A stretch of DNA of 64,000 nucleotides from an uncultured Alphaproteobacteria bacterium (lineage in GTDB: Bacteria; Pseudomonadota; Alphaproteobacteria; Caulobacterales; Caulobacteraceae): positions 124,001 through 188,000 of the forward strand of contig CAIJOB010000012.1 of the NCBI GenBank assembly GCA_903822175.1, in the 5' to 3' direction. Below the pieces are notes generated by a model. It saw only the letters and a list, made by a program, of their open reading frames with translations, did no database searches and was not told the origin of the DNA. The position numbers and the translations under genes are program-made. Shown here in pieces: positions 8,615 to 17,563 of this stretch. Position 1 is the stretch's first letter. Every line of letters starts with the position of its first letter.

Positions 8615-8725
8615 GCGGGCTCTTGAAAAATGGACACGCCCATTCGGGGGCAATCACGCGCCCTGGCAAGGCCAGAACATCATCCGCGGCGGTCCGCGCC
8701 AACTATGCGTACGTTATACTTTAAC

Positions 8726-9352
8726 TCAGATATCGGCTTCCCAGGCCCTGAACTCCGGCGTCTGCAGCAGCCGTTCGCCATAGGCCCCCGCCGGGCCCGC
8801 GTCGCCATAGTCACTGAGCTTCACCCCATAGGTGCGGAACCGCGTCGCCACCGGCGTGAACATGGCGTCGGCGATCCCCCAGTCAGCGCCGCCCAGCCAC
8901 GGCCCGCCGAACCGCGCCAAGAGGTCGTTCCACAGCGCCGTGATCCGCCGGATGTCCTTCTGCGTCGCCTCCGACAGCTCCACCGCCTTCACCGGCGCCG
9001 CCAGGTCCATCGGACACTCGCCGCGCAACGACGAGAACCCCGAATGCATCTCCGCCGCCGCCGACCGCGCAAAAGCCCGCGCCGTCGCGTCCGTCGGCCA
9101 CAGCCCGGCGTCCGGGAACGTCTCCGCCAGATATTCGCAGATCGCCAGCGAGTCCCCGATCGCCACCTCTCCGTCACTGAAGAACGGCACCAGCCCGCTG
9201 GGCGAATGGGCGATGATCGCCTCGGCGCTGACGTTGTTCTCCTGCCGCAGCTGGATCAGCGTCTCGTCGAACGTCGCCCCGGCCTTTTTCGCCACCAGCC
9301 ACGGCCGCAACGACCACGTCGACCAGGCCTTCGTGCCGATCACCAGTTCCAT
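8726..9352 (-). CDS. Glutathione S-transferase family protein
   Basis: 208 aa. The N-terminal thioredoxin-like domain has IGTKAWSTWSLRPWL near its start (Ser/Thr in the usual catalytic position), SPSGLVPFF with the cis-Pro, and the glutathione-contacting IGDSLAICEYLAE. An all-helical C-terminal domain follows. It probably conjugates glutathione to electrophiles or acts as an isomerase; the substrate is unknown. It is a single gene, divergent from the MFS transporter gene with 154 bp between the starts. Confidence 0.9.
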   Translation of the reverse strand: MELVIGTKAWSTWSLRPWLVAKKAGATFDETLIQLRQENNVSAEAIIAHSPSGLVPFFSDGEVAIGDSLAICEYLAETFPDAGLWPTDATARAFARSAAAEMHSGFSSLRGECPMDLAAPVKAVELSEATQKDIRRITALWNDLLARFGGPWLGGADWGIADAMFTPVATRFRTYGVKLSDYGDAGPAGAYGERLLQTPEFRAWEADI

Positions 9353-9506
9353 GCCGCCGCTCCTCTGCTCACCCCCGCAGGTAAGACCGCCCCGCGCCCA
9401 AGTCCACTGCGGCGGCAGCGCCCCTTCCTATCCCTCGCCAAATGCGGGACGGTCCCCATCAGCGGCCGTCAGAGCCGCGCGAGGATACGCCCGCCGGGAG
9501 GCAAAC

Positions 9507-10868
9507 ATGGCCGACATCACCGCGACCGCCGGCGACGCGCCGCATGCGGACATCGCCCCGGTCAGCGTCGCCTACCGCCGCTACGCCCTCTGGCTCCTGC
9601 TCCTCGTCTACGTCGTCAACTTCATCGACCGCCAGGTGGTCAACATCCTGGCCGAGCCGATCAAGAACGAGCTGCATCTGGCCGACTGGCAGCTGGGCCT
9701 GCTCTCCGGGTTCGCCTTCGGGATCGTCTACACCCTGCTGGGCTTCCCGCTGGCCAGGGCCGCCGACCGCCACCACCGCGGCTTCATCATAGCCGCCTGT
9801 CTGGCCGGCTGGAGCGCGTTCACCGGCGCTTGCGGCTTCGCGCAGAACTTCGTCCAGCTGGTCGCCGCCCGCGCCGGCGTCGGCATCGGCGAGGCCGGCT
9901 GCACGCCCACCAGCCACGCGCTGATCGCCGACTATACGCCCAAGGAAAAGCGCGCCTCGGCGCTGGCCTTCTACGCCATCGGCACGCCCATAGGCTCCCT
10001 GCTAGGCCTGGCGATCGGCGGCGTGATGAGCGACTATTTCGGCTGGCGGATGGCCTTCATGGTCGCCGCCGTGCCTGGCCTCGTCCTGGCCGTCGTCTGC
10101 GCGCTGACCATCAAGGAGCCCCGCAAGCGCCTCTCCGCCGCCGCCCAAAAGGCCGCCGACGCGTCCGGCCAGGCGCTCGCCGCCTTCGGCGAGACCGTCC
10201 GCTACCTCGCGGCCAAGCGCGCCTTCTGGTTCCTGGCCTTCGGCGCTGGCATCCGCGCCTTCCTCGGCTACGGCCACGCGGTCTTCAACCCCAGCTTCTT
10301 CTACCGCTGCCACGGCCCGGAGGTCGCGGCCCTGGCCCACAGCCTCCACCTTCGCCCGCAGAGCTTCGTCGGCCTGTCGCTCGGCCTGCTCGCCGGCGTC
10401 TTTGGCACGCTCGGCTCCTGGGCCGGCGGCCAGGTCGCCGACAAGTGGGGCGCCAGAGACCTGCGCGTCTACGGCTCGGTCCCAGCCATCTCGGTGCTGA
10501 TCAGCGCGCCCCTCGCCCTCATGGCCTACGCCACCCACTCGGCCGTCCTGTCGCTCGTCCTGCTGGGCGTCACCTACTTCTTGGGCGCCCTCTGGTACGG
10601 CCCGGTCTACGCCTCAGCCCAGGGCATGGTGCCCGCCCGCATGCGCGCCATGAGCGCGTCGATGATGCTCTTCGTGATCAACTTCCTGGGCCTGGTCCTG
10701 GGCGCCCTCTGCATCGGCGCCCTCTCCGATTTCATGAACAAGCCCCTCCACCTCGGCCCCGCCGAAGGCGTCCGCTGGGCCCTCCTCGCCTCGGTCATCT
10801 TCGGCGCCGTCTCCGGCCCGCTGTTCTGGATGGCCCGCAAGAACGTGCGCGAGGAGATGGTCAGCTAG
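9507..10868 (+). CDS. MFS transporter, spinster-like
   Basis: 453 aa with about 12 hydrophobic helices. The first helix reads WLLLLVYVVNFIDRQVVNIL, and the helix 2-3 loop has the MFS-type GFPLARAADRHHR. This arrangement is common in proteobacterial spinster-like permeases. The frame is open far upstream, but the ATG at 9507 has GGGAGG 4-10 bp before it and starts just ahead of the first helix. The substrate cannot be inferred; the neighbours (GST upstream, purB downstream) do not point to one. Confidence 0.88.
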   Translation: MADITATAGDAPHADIAPVSVAYRRYALWLLLLVYVVNFIDRQVVNILAEPIKNELHLADWQLGLLSGFAFGIVYTLLGFPLARAADRHHRGFIIAACLAGWSAFTGACGFAQNFVQLVAARAGVGIGEAGCTPTSHALIADYTPKEKRASALAFYAIGTPIGSLLGLAIGGVMSDYFGWRMAFMVAAVPGLVLAVVCALTIKEPRKRLSAAAQKAADASGQALAAFGETVRYLAAKRAFWFLAFGAGIRAFLGYGHAVFNPSFFYRCHGPEVAALAHSLHLRPQSFVGLSLGLLAGVFGTLGSWAGGQVADKWGARDLRVYGSVPAISVLISAPLALMAYATHSAVLSLVLLGVTYFLGALWYGPVYASAQGMVPARMRAMSASMMLFVINFLGLVLGALCIGALSDFMNKPLHLGPAEGVRWALLASVIFGAVSGPLFWMARKNVREEMVS

Positions 10869-10883
10869 GGGGACCTCTGCAAA

Positions 10884-10915
10884 AATCTTGCGGGGAATCA
10901 GTAAGAATCTTGCGG
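10884..10915 (+). promoter_or_regulatory. Direct repeat AATCTTGCGG x2 upstream of purB
   Basis: The 10-mer AATCTTGCGG occurs at 10884-10893 and again at 10906-10915, a 22-bp period or about two helical turns. It lies in the 90-bp gap between the MFS gene and purB, 43-75 bp before the purB start. Such spacing suits a dimeric regulator on one DNA face. No known regulator is assigned. Confidence 0.35.
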
Positions 10916-10958
10916 AAGAAATTGACTCGCGCAGCGGCTGCGCCACACACCCACCCGC

Positions 10959-12293
10959 ATGATCCCCCGCTACGCCCGCAAGGAAGCCGCCGCCATCTGG
11001 TCACCCCAGACGCGCTTCAAAATCATGTTCGAGATCGAGGCCTATGCGGCCGACGCCATGGCCGACCTGGGGGTGATCCCCAAGGAGGCGGCGCGGGTGA
11101 TCTGGGAGAAGGGGCGCGACGCGGTCTGGGACGCGGACCGGATCGACGAGATCGAGCGGGAGGTGAAGCACGACGTCATCGCCTTCCTGACCCACGTCAC
11201 CGAGATCGTCGGCCCAGAAGCGCGGTTCCTGCACCAGGGGATGACGTCTTCGGACGTCAACGACACGGCGCTGGCGGTGCAGCTTTCGCGCGCGACCGAC
11301 CTCCTGCTCGAGGACGTCGACCTGGTGCTGGCCGCCCTGAAGCGCCGGGCCTACGAGCACCGGATGACGCCGATGGTCGGGCGCAGTCACGCGATCCACG
11401 CCGAGCCGATCACCTTTGGGCTGAAGCTGGCCGGCCACTACGCCGAGTTCGTCCGCGCGCGCGAGCGGCTGGCCATGGCGAAGTTTGAGATCGCCACCTG
11501 CGCGATCTCGGGCGCGGTCGGCACCTTCGCCAATGTCGACCCGCGGGTTGAGGAATATGTCGCCGAGAAGCTGGGCCTGGCGGTCGAGCCGGTCTCGACC
11601 CAGGTGATCCCGCGCGACCGGCACGCGGCCTATTTCGCGGCGCTGGGCGTGGTGGCCTCGTCGATCGAGCGGCTGGCGACCGAGGTCCGCCACCTGCAGC
11701 GCACCGAGGTGCTGGAGGCGGAGGAGCCGTTCGACGTGGGCCAGAAGGGCTCGTCCGCCATGCCGCACAAGCGCAATCCGATCCTGACGGAGAACCTTAC
11801 CGGCCTGGCGCGGCTGGTGCGCTCGGCGGTGGTGCCGGCGATGGAGAACGTGACGCTCTGGCACGAGCGCGACATCAGCCACTCATCCGTCGAGCGGGGC
11901 ATCGCGCCGGACGCCACGGTGCATCTGGACTTCGCGCTACGGCGCCTGGCCAGCGTGATGGAGCGGCTGGTGATCTATCCGGAGAACATGGCCAAGAACC
12001 TCGACCGCCTGGGCGGGCTGGTGCATTCGCAGCGCATCCTGCTGGCGCTGACCCAGAAGGGCATGTCGCGCGAGGCGTCCTATGCGGCGGTGCAGAGGAA
12101 CGCCATGCGGGTGTGGCGTGGCGAGGGGAATTTCCTCGACTTCCTGAAGGCCGATCCGGAGGTGACGTTGTCGGACGCCGAACTGAGCGAGCTCTTCGAC
12201 CTCGGCTATCACTTCAAGCATGTGGATACGGTGTTCGCGCGGGTGTTCGGCGACGAGGCCAACAGCGCGGCGGCGAAACAGGCGGCTCAGTAA
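10959..12293 (+). CDS. purB: Adenylosuccinate lyase
   Basis: 444 aa. It contains the fumarase/aspartase-superfamily signature GSSAMPHKRNP with the catalytic serine loop, and the N-terminus MIPRYARKEAAAIW is characteristic of bacterial PurB. It cleaves SAICAR to AICAR and adenylosuccinate to AMP, serving both de novo purine synthesis and the AMP branch. It sits upstream of purC, purS and purQ, separated from purC only by the convergent zeta-subunit gene. Length is normal for the short PurB class. Confidence 0.97.
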   Translation: MIPRYARKEAAAIWSPQTRFKIMFEIEAYAADAMADLGVIPKEAARVIWEKGRDAVWDADRIDEIEREVKHDVIAFLTHVTEIVGPEARFLHQGMTSSDVNDTALAVQLSRATDLLLEDVDLVLAALKRRAYEHRMTPMVGRSHAIHAEPITFGLKLAGHYAEFVRARERLAMAKFEIATCAISGAVGTFANVDPRVEEYVAEKLGLAVEPVSTQVIPRDRHAAYFAALGVVASSIERLATEVRHLQRTEVLEAEEPFDVGQKGSSAMPHKRNPILTENLTGLARLVRSAVVPAMENVTLWHERDISHSSVERGIAPDATVHLDFALRRLASVMERLVIYPENMAKNLDRLGGLVHSQRILLALTQKGMSREASYAAVQRNAMRVWRGEGNFLDFLKADPEVTLSDAELSELFDLGYHFKHVDTVFARVFGDEANSAAAKQAAQ

Positions 12294-12297
12294 GTCT

Positions 12298-12328
12298 CCT
12301 CTCCCCCGGCAAAGCCGAGAGGGAGAGG
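12298..12328. terminator. REP-like hairpin between purB and the convergent gene
   Basis: CCTCTCCC at 12298-12305 pairs with GGGAGAGG at 12321-12328, and CGGC/GCCG pair inside it. It lies between two convergent genes, so a bidirectional terminator or mRNA-protecting repeat is plausible. No T-run follows on either strand. Confidence 0.4.
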
Positions 12329-12340
12329 TCGGGAGAGGGC

Positions 12341-12664
12341 CTAGCGCCCCTCGCGCAGGCCTTCGCGGGCCTGAGCCATCAGCTCGGCCATCTTCATGCG
12401 GACCTCGCCCTCGGTGATCGCCACGCCGGCGCCCTTGAGGTCTTCGAACACCTTGCGCAGCACGTCGTCGTCGCCGGGCTGGTCCACCTCGGATTTGACG
12501 ATGACTGCGGCGTATTCGGCGATGCGCTGGTCGGCCAGGCCCATCAGGCCAGCCGCCCACTCGCCCAAGGCGCGGTTGCGCCGAGCCTGGGCCTTGAATT
12601 CCTGTTCCTGATCGAGTTCGAAACGCTTCTCGAAGCCACGTTCCCGGTCGTCAAAGGTCGTCAT
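12341..12664 (-). CDS. DUF1476 protein, ATP synthase zeta-subunit family
   Basis: 107 aa, largely helical: TTFDDRERGFEKRFELDQE at the N-terminus, then a charged helical bundle. This is the DUF1476 family, known in Paracoccus and relatives as the zeta subunit that inhibits F1-ATPase hydrolysis through its N-terminal segment. The ATG at 12664 is chosen because the family begins with this sequence; an upstream extension is Arg-rich and unlike the family. It is convergent with purB and divergent from purC, with no ATP synthase genes nearby. Confidence 0.88.
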   Translation of the reverse strand: MTTFDDRERGFEKRFELDQEQEFKAQARRNRALGEWAAGLMGLADQRIAEYAAVIVKSEVDQPGDDDVLRKVFEDLKGAGVAITEGEVRMKMAELMAQAREGLREGR

Positions 12665-12792
12665 GTGTTCTCTGGGCAAAGCGGCGCAACGGGCGACCAC
12701 ATATCCCGCCCGGTGCCCCGTCGCAATGGAAAGGCGGCGCTTCCGAGAGGTTCTGGCGAGGTTGCGGGTCAGGTTTGCGCCGATGGCCCGCA

Positions 12793-12808
12793 TCCGCTAA
12801 TTTTAGCG
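12793..12808. promoter_or_regulatory. 16-bp perfect palindrome upstream of purC
   Basis: CCGCTAATTTTAGCGG is a perfect palindrome with an AT centre, in the 256-bp divergent region between the zeta-subunit gene and purC, 113 bp before the purC start. The position and symmetry suit an operator. No regulator is assigned. Confidence 0.4.
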
Positions 12809-12920
12809 GGCCTCATATGAAGCGAGACGCCTTGAGTCGGTACCGCGCGCGATGGTTGCACCCCGCGCGCCTTTCGCCGTCCCGACCGGCTAAGCCCTCG
12901 CCCCCGGAGAAGGCGCGACG

Positions 12921-13676
12921 ATGACCCGCCGTAAGAAGATCTACGAGGGCAAGGCGAAGATCCTCTACGAGGGGCCGGAGCCGGGCACTCTGATCCAGTA
13001 CTTCAAGGACGACACCACCGCGTTCGACGCCACCAAGAAGGCGGTGCTCGAAGGCAAGGGCGTCATCAACAACCGGATCAGCGAGCACATCATGACCAAG
13101 CTCGGGTCCATCGGCGTGCAGAATCACTTCATCCGCCGCCTAAACCTGCGCGAGCAGCTGATCCGCGAGGTGGAGATCATTCCGCTGGAGGTGATCTGCC
13201 GCAACGTCGCCGCGGGCTCGCTGTCCACACGCCTCGGCCTGCCCGAGGGCCAGGCCCTGCCCCGCTCGATCATCGAATTTTGCCTCAAGGATGACAAGCT
13301 GCACGACCCGCTGGTCTCCGAAGAGCACATCACCGCCTTCAACTGGGCCTCGACCCAGGAGATCGACGACATCATGGCGCTCACCCTGCGGGTCAACGAC
13401 TTCCTGACCGGAATGTTCGGTGCGGTCGGAATTACACTGGTGGACTTCAAGGTGGAATACGGCCGGGTCTGGGAGAACGACTTCGCCCGCATCATCCTGG
13501 CCGACGAGATCAGCCCGGACAGCTGCCGCCTCTGGGACACCGCCACCAACGAAAAGCTCGACAAGGACCGCTTCCGCCGCGACCTCGGCAATGTCATCGA
13601 GAGCTACACCGAAGTCGCGCGGCGCCTGGGGATCATGAAGGAGATGCCGACCGTGATCCAAGGCGGCCTGCACTGA
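12921..13676 (+). CDS. purC: SAICAR synthetase
   Basis: 251 aa. [14 protein letters not shown] is the ATP-binding N-terminus of PurC, and [17 protein letters not shown] is the conserved substrate-site segment. It condenses CAIR with aspartate, the step before PurB in purine synthesis. A GGAGAAGG sequence lies about 10 bp upstream of the ATG. Its TGA shares one base with the purS ATG (TGATG), so it heads a tightly packed purC-purS-orf-orf-purQ operon. Confidence 0.97.
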   Translation: MTRRKKIYEGKAKILYEGPEPGTLIQYFKDDTTAFDATKKAVLEGKGVINNRISEHIMTKLGSIGVQNHFIRRLNLREQLIREVEIIPLEVICRNVAAGSLSTRLGLPEGQALPRSIIEFCLKDDKLHDPLVSEEHITAFNWASTQEIDDIMALTLRVNDFLTGMFGAVGITLVDFKVEYGRVWENDFARIILADEISPDSCRLWDTATNEKLDKDRFRRDLGNVIESYTEVARRLGIMKEMPTVIQGGLH

Positions 13677-13915
13677 TGAAAGCTACGGTTCATGTGTTCC
13701 TGAAACCCGGCGTCCTGGACGTGCAGGGCAAGGCGGTTGAGCAGGCCCTGCATGGCCTGGGCTGGGGCGGCGTCTCCAGCGTGCGCGTCGGGCGCACCAT
13801 CGAGTTTGACCTAGCGGCGAAGGACGCGGCCGCCGCCGAGGCTGAGGTCAAGGCCATGTGCGACAAGTTGCTCGCCAATACGGTGATCGAGAGCTACCGC
13901 GTGGAGGTGGCGTGA
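13676..13915 (+). CDS. purS: FGAM synthase subunit PurS
   Basis: 79 aa; the family is about 80 aa. KATVHVFLKPGVLDVQGKAV and the following VRVGRTIEFDL are diagnostic. PurS bridges PurQ (glutaminase) and the small PurL (synthetase) in the three-part formylglycinamidine synthase. Its presence agrees with the 735-aa PurL encoded at 31642. The start overlaps the purC stop by one base. Confidence 0.96.
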   Translation: MKATVHVFLKPGVLDVQGKAVEQALHGLGWGGVSSVRVGRTIEFDLAAKDAAAAEAEVKAMCDKLLANTVIESYRVEVA

Positions 13916-14295
13916 GGCGGGCGACCGCCCTCACCCTCCTCCTCACCACGCTCCCACTCTGCGCCTGCGCGCCGAAGCCTGAGCCCGCCGCGCCCGCGCC
14001 ACTCGCGCTGGACTGTTCCATGGCCTTCGACGCCCAAAGCGCCAAGCTCACCGCCCAGCCGCATCTCGTGCCGGCGCCCCACGCGCCTGGCGAGCCCTAC
14101 GCCTATTATTCGATGGAAGACGGCCACGCCTCCTATCTGATCACGCTGAAGGGCGCGCCGGGCTATCCCGCGATCCTGATGCAGAGCGCCCACGGCGGCC
14201 AAGTGACCACCACCGGCTGTCCCTACGGTGACGCCAAGGGCTACAAGCAGCTGATGGCCTATCTCGACAGCCTCAAGACCTGGACCCGAAAATGA
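13912..14295 (+). CDS. Small lipoprotein of unknown function in the pur operon
   Basis: 127 aa from a GTG that overlaps the purS stop (GTGA), which decides the start. The N-terminus RRATALTLLLTTLPLCAC is a lipoprotein signal ending in a lipobox (Leu-Cys-Ala-Cys), followed by a Pro/Ala-rich linker. The remainder has no family I recognise. It is presumably membrane-anchored and periplasmic. It has no evident link to purine synthesis beyond translational coupling on both sides. Confidence 0.75.
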   Translation: MRRATALTLLLTTLPLCACAPKPEPAAPAPLALDCSMAFDAQSAKLTAQPHLVPAPHAPGEPYAYYSMEDGHASYLITLKGAPGYPAILMQSAHGGQVTTTGCPYGDAKGYKQLMAYLDSLKTWTRK

Positions 14296-14306
14296 GGGAC
14301 CCGCCG

Positions 14307-14795
14307 ATGAGCCGCTACCACCTCGCCCAGATCAACATCGGCCGCCTGAGGGCGCCGGTAGACGATCCAATGATCGCCGACTTCGTGGCCAATCTGGAGC
14401 GGATCAACGCGCTCGCGGACGGCCACCCCGGCTTCGTCTGGCGGCTGACCGGGGCCGGCGGCGACGCCACCGACATCAAGCCGGACGCCGACGACCCGAT
14501 GATGGCGCTGAACATGTCGGTCTGGACCGATCCGCAGTCGCTGGGCGCCTTCGTCTACCGCTCCGACCACATCGCCGTCATGCGCCGCCGCCACGAGTGG
14601 TTCGAGAAGCTAGAGCTCTACATGGCGCTGTGGTGGGTCCCGGTCGGCCATCAGCCTAGTGTCGAGGAAGGCTGGGGCAAGGTCGAGACCCTGCGCCGCC
14701 TGGGCCCCACCGCCCAGGCCTTCACCTTCCGCCAGCCCTTCCCGGCGCCCGACGCCGACCAAGCCCCGCCGCCCGTCCTGGATGAATGTGCATGA
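14307..14795 (+). CDS. DUF3291 family protein (ABM-like fold)
   Basis: 162 aa beginning [16 protein letters not shown], with the family pattern of an aromatic-rich ferredoxin-like fold: [20 protein letters not shown] and [23 protein letters not shown]3291 resembles antibiotic-biosynthesis-monooxygenase proteins; its activity is unknown. The ATG at 14307 is preferred because GAGGGA lies 7 bp upstream; an ATG at 14292 overlaps the previous stop (ATGA) and is the alternative. The gene is coupled to purQ by a further ATGA. Confidence 0.8.
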   Translation: MSRYHLAQINIGRLRAPVDDPMIADFVANLERINALADGHPGFVWRLTGAGGDATDIKPDADDPMMALNMSVWTDPQSLGAFVYRSDHIAVMRRRHEWFEKLELYMALWWVPVGHQPSVEEGWGKVETLRRLGPTAQAFTFRQPFPAPDADQAPPPVLDECA

Positions 14796-15454
14796 AAGCC
14801 GCCGTCATTGTCTTCCCCGGCTCCAACTGCGACCGCGACTGCAAGGTGGCGATCGAGCGCTCGACCGGAGCGCAGGTGGACATGGTCTGGCACGGAGACA
14901 CCGAACTTCCCGACGGCCTTGACCTGATCGTCCTGCCAGGCGGCTTCTCCTACGGCGACTATCTACGCTGCGGGGCCATGGCCTCGCTTTCGCCGGTCAT
15001 GGGCGAGGTGAAGGCGGCGGCGGAGCGCGGCGTCGCCACCGTCGGCATCTGCAACGGCTTCCAGGTGCTCTGCGAGGCCCAGATGCTGCCAGGCGCGCTC
15101 CTGCGCAACGAGCGCCTGAAATACGTCTGCAAGGCCGTCGACCTGGAGGTCACCAACGCCCAGACCCGCTTCACCGCGGGCTATGCCGGCCGCCGACAGG
15201 TTGCGATGACCGTGGGCAACGGCGAGGGCAATTTCTTCGCCGACGCCCCGACGCTCGACCGGCTGGAGGGCGAGGGCCAGGTGGTGTTCCGCTACCTCGA
15301 CAATCCCAACGGCTCGGCGCGCGGCATCGCCGGCATCGTCAACGCCAAGGGCAATGTCCTTGGCCTCATGCCCCACCCTGACCGCGCCTTCGAAGCCGAG
15401 CTCGGCTCCGCCGACGGCGCCATCCTGTTCCAGAGCGCGCTCGCGAGCGCGTAG
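14792..15454 (+). CDS. purQ: FGAM synthase glutaminase subunit
   Basis: 220 aa class I glutamine amidotransferase: FPGSNCDRD at the N-terminus, the nucleophile Cys in [12 protein letters not shown], and the His-Glu part near MPHPDRAFE. It supplies ammonia to PurL within the PurLSQ complex. The ATG at 14792 overlaps the upstream stop; an ATG two codons earlier gives the less likely MCM extension. In many relatives purL follows directly; here about 16 kb intervenes. Confidence 0.96.
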   Translation: MKAAVIVFPGSNCDRDCKVAIERSTGAQVDMVWHGDTELPDGLDLIVLPGGFSYGDYLRCGAMASLSPVMGEVKAAAERGVATVGICNGFQVLCEAQMLPGALLRNERLKYVCKAVDLEVTNAQTRFTAGYAGRRQVAMTVGNGEGNFFADAPTLDRLEGEGQVVFRYLDNPNGSARGIAGIVNAKGNVLGLMPHPDRAFEAELGSADGAILFQSALASA

Positions 15455-15466
15455 GAGGCCCTGCCG

Positions 15467-17386
15467 ATGTCCCTGAAAGCCCTGACCTTCGCCGCGCTCG
15501 CCGTTCTGGCTCTTGCCGCCCCGGCCGCCGCCCAGACGCCGGTGATGACGCCCGACATCCCGGCCAAGTTCGAGGAGCCGACCGTTCGCAACGACTGGAT
15601 CAAGCGTACGGTGATGATCCCGATGCGCGACGGGGTGCGGCTCTACACCGTCATCGTCATGAAGAAGGGCACGCACGACGGCCCGATCCTGCTCAGCCGC
15701 ACGCCCTACAACGCCAAGAAGCGGGCCGAGCGGTCGAACTCGCCGAACATCGACGCCGAACTGGCCCAGATGGACGAGCCCTTCGTTGAGGACGGCTACA
15801 TCCGCGTCTATCAGGACATCCGCGGCAAATACGGCTCCGAGGGCGACTACATCGTCACCCGTCCGCTGATCGGCCCGCTGAACCACACCAAGATCGACCA
15901 CACCACCGACACCTGGGACACCATCGACTGGCTGGTGAAGAACACGCCGGAGAGCAATGGCCGGGTCGGCATGATCGGCTCGTCCTACGACGGCTTCACC
16001 ACGGTGATGGGCCTGATCAATCCGCACCCGGCGCTGAAGGCCGCCGCGCCGGAAAGCGCCATGATCGACGGCTGGATGGGCGACGACTGGTTCCACTACG
16101 GCGCCTTCCGCCAGAAGAACCTCGACTATTTCACCGGCCAAATGAGCGCCCGCGGCGCGGGCTCCGAGATCCCGCGCGAGGCCTTCGACGACTACACCAA
16201 CTTCCTGCGCGGCGGCTCGGTCGGCGACTACGCCAAGGCCGCCGGCCTCGAGCAGATCCCGTTCTACAACAAGGTCGTCGAGCACCCGGCCTATGACGAA
16301 TTCTGGTCCGAGCAGGCGCTGGACAAGACCCTCGCCGCCCAGCCGTTGAAGGTGCCGACCATGTGGATCGGCGCGCTCTGGGACCAGGAGGACATGTGGG
16401 GGACCATCCACGCCTATCTGGCCACCGAGCCCAAGGACACCACCAACACCATGAACTACCTGGTGCTGGGCCCCTGGCGCCATTCCGGCGTCAACTACGA
16501 ACAGCGCCAGCTGAACGCCATCAAGCTGCCCGGCGACACCGCCACCGAGTTCCGCACCAAGGTGCTGAAGCCCTTCCTGGACGAGCACCTGAAGACCAAT
16601 GGCCCCAAGGCCAACACGCCTCCGGTGTTCATCTTCGAGAGCGGCACGATGGAGTGGAAGAAGCTGCCGAAGTGGCCGCTCGCTTGCGAGACCGGCTGCG
16701 CGGGCAAGATGAAGCCGCTCTATCTGGAGGCCGGGCAGGGCCTGGGCTTCGAGGCGCCGGCTCAGTCAGGCGCGGCTTACGACGAATATGTCTCCGACCC
16801 GGCCAAGCCGGTGCCCTACGTGCATCGCCCGGTCCGCAATGACGACGGCGACCAGTGGCGCTACTGGCTGACCACCGACCAGCGGCATGTGGACGGCCGC
16901 ACCGACGTCCTGACCTACACCAGCGCGCCCCTGACCGCCCCGCTGCAGATCTCCGGCGCCCCGATCGTCAACCTGTTCGCCTCGACCAGCGGCTCGGACT
17001 CGGACTGGGTGGTGAAGATCATCGACGTCTATCCCGACACCGTTCCCAGCCAGGTCGAGCTCGGCGGCTACGAACTGCCCATCGCCATGGACATCTTCCG
17101 CGGCCGCTATCGCGAAAGTTTCTCCGATCCGAAACCGATCCCAGCCGGCGAGGTGGAGAAGTACCGTTTCGTCATGCCAACGGCGAACCATGTGTTCCTG
17201 CCGGGGCACCGGATCATGATCCAGGTGCAGTCGAGCTGGTTCCCGCTTTACGACCGCAACCCGCAGACCTTTGTGCCCAACATCTTCTTCGCCAAGCCTG
17301 CGGACTATGTGAAGGCCACCCAGCGCATCTTCCACGCCGGAGCGCAGGCGACCAACATCGAGCTGCCTGTCGTCGAGATGCATTGA
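15467..17386 (+). CDS. Secreted CocE/NonD-family (S15) hydrolase
   Basis: 639 aa with a signal peptide (SLKALTFAALAVLALAAPAAAQ). The alpha/beta hydrolase core has RTPYNAKK, YQDIRGKYGSEG and the nucleophile serine in GMIGSSYDG, all typical of CocE and X-Pro dipeptidyl peptidase S15 enzymes. The C-terminal third is a jelly-roll domain (PLQISGAPIVNLFASTSG). It likely hydrolyses esters or acyl-peptides in the periplasm. It starts 12 bp after purQ and may be read through from the pur operon, though its function is unrelated. Confidence 0.9.
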   Translation: MSLKALTFAALAVLALAAPAAAQTPVMTPDIPAKFEEPTVRNDWIKRTVMIPMRDGVRLYTVIVMKKGTHDGPILLSRTPYNAKKRAERSNSPNIDAELAQMDEPFVEDGYIRVYQDIRGKYGSEGDYIVTRPLIGPLNHTKIDHTTDTWDTIDWLVKNTPESNGRVGMIGSSYDGFTTVMGLINPHPALKAAAPESAMIDGWMGDDWFHYGAFRQKNLDYFTGQMSARGAGSEIPREAFDDYTNFLRGGSVGDYAKAAGLEQIPFYNKVVEHPAYDEFWSEQALDKTLAAQPLKVPTMWIGALWDQEDMWGTIHAYLATEPKDTTNTMNYLVLGPWRHSGVNYEQRQLNAIKLPGDTATEFRTKVLKPFLDEHLKTNGPKANTPPVFIFESGTMEWKKLPKWPLACETGCAGKMKPLYLEAGQGLGFEAPAQSGAAYDEYVSDPAKPVPYVHRPVRNDDGDQWRYWLTTDQRHVDGRTDVLTYTSAPLTAPLQISGAPIVNLFASTSGSDSDWVVKIIDVYPDTVPSQVELGGYELPIAMDIFRGRYRESFSDPKPIPAGEVEKYRFVMPTANHVFLPGHRIMIQVQSSWFPLYDRNPQTFVPNIFFAKPADYVKATQRIFHAGAQATNIELPVVEMH

Positions 17387-17563
17387 TCCGTCTTAGAGGA
17401 TCAGTATGTTGCGCCCGCGCCGCGTCGCGGTTTGGCAACAATACGAAATGCTGGCGCCGCGTTTCGGAAAGACGGTTATGCGAAGAGCCGTCCCGGATCG
17501 TAGAATTGTTGCTTTCTCTCACCGACCCGCGACGGGTTGCCCTTTCGAACTAGGTCCTTGCGG

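Noticed and set aside
8630..11488. Very long open frame on the plus strand across the GST, MFS and purB genes
   Set aside because: Arg/Pro/Gly-rich translation typical of a shadow frame in high-GC DNA; it lies over three well-supported genes in other frames.
14963..16588. 541-codon minus-strand frame over purQ and the CocE hydrolase
   Set aside because: Composition and position show it to be an antisense shadow of two real genes.
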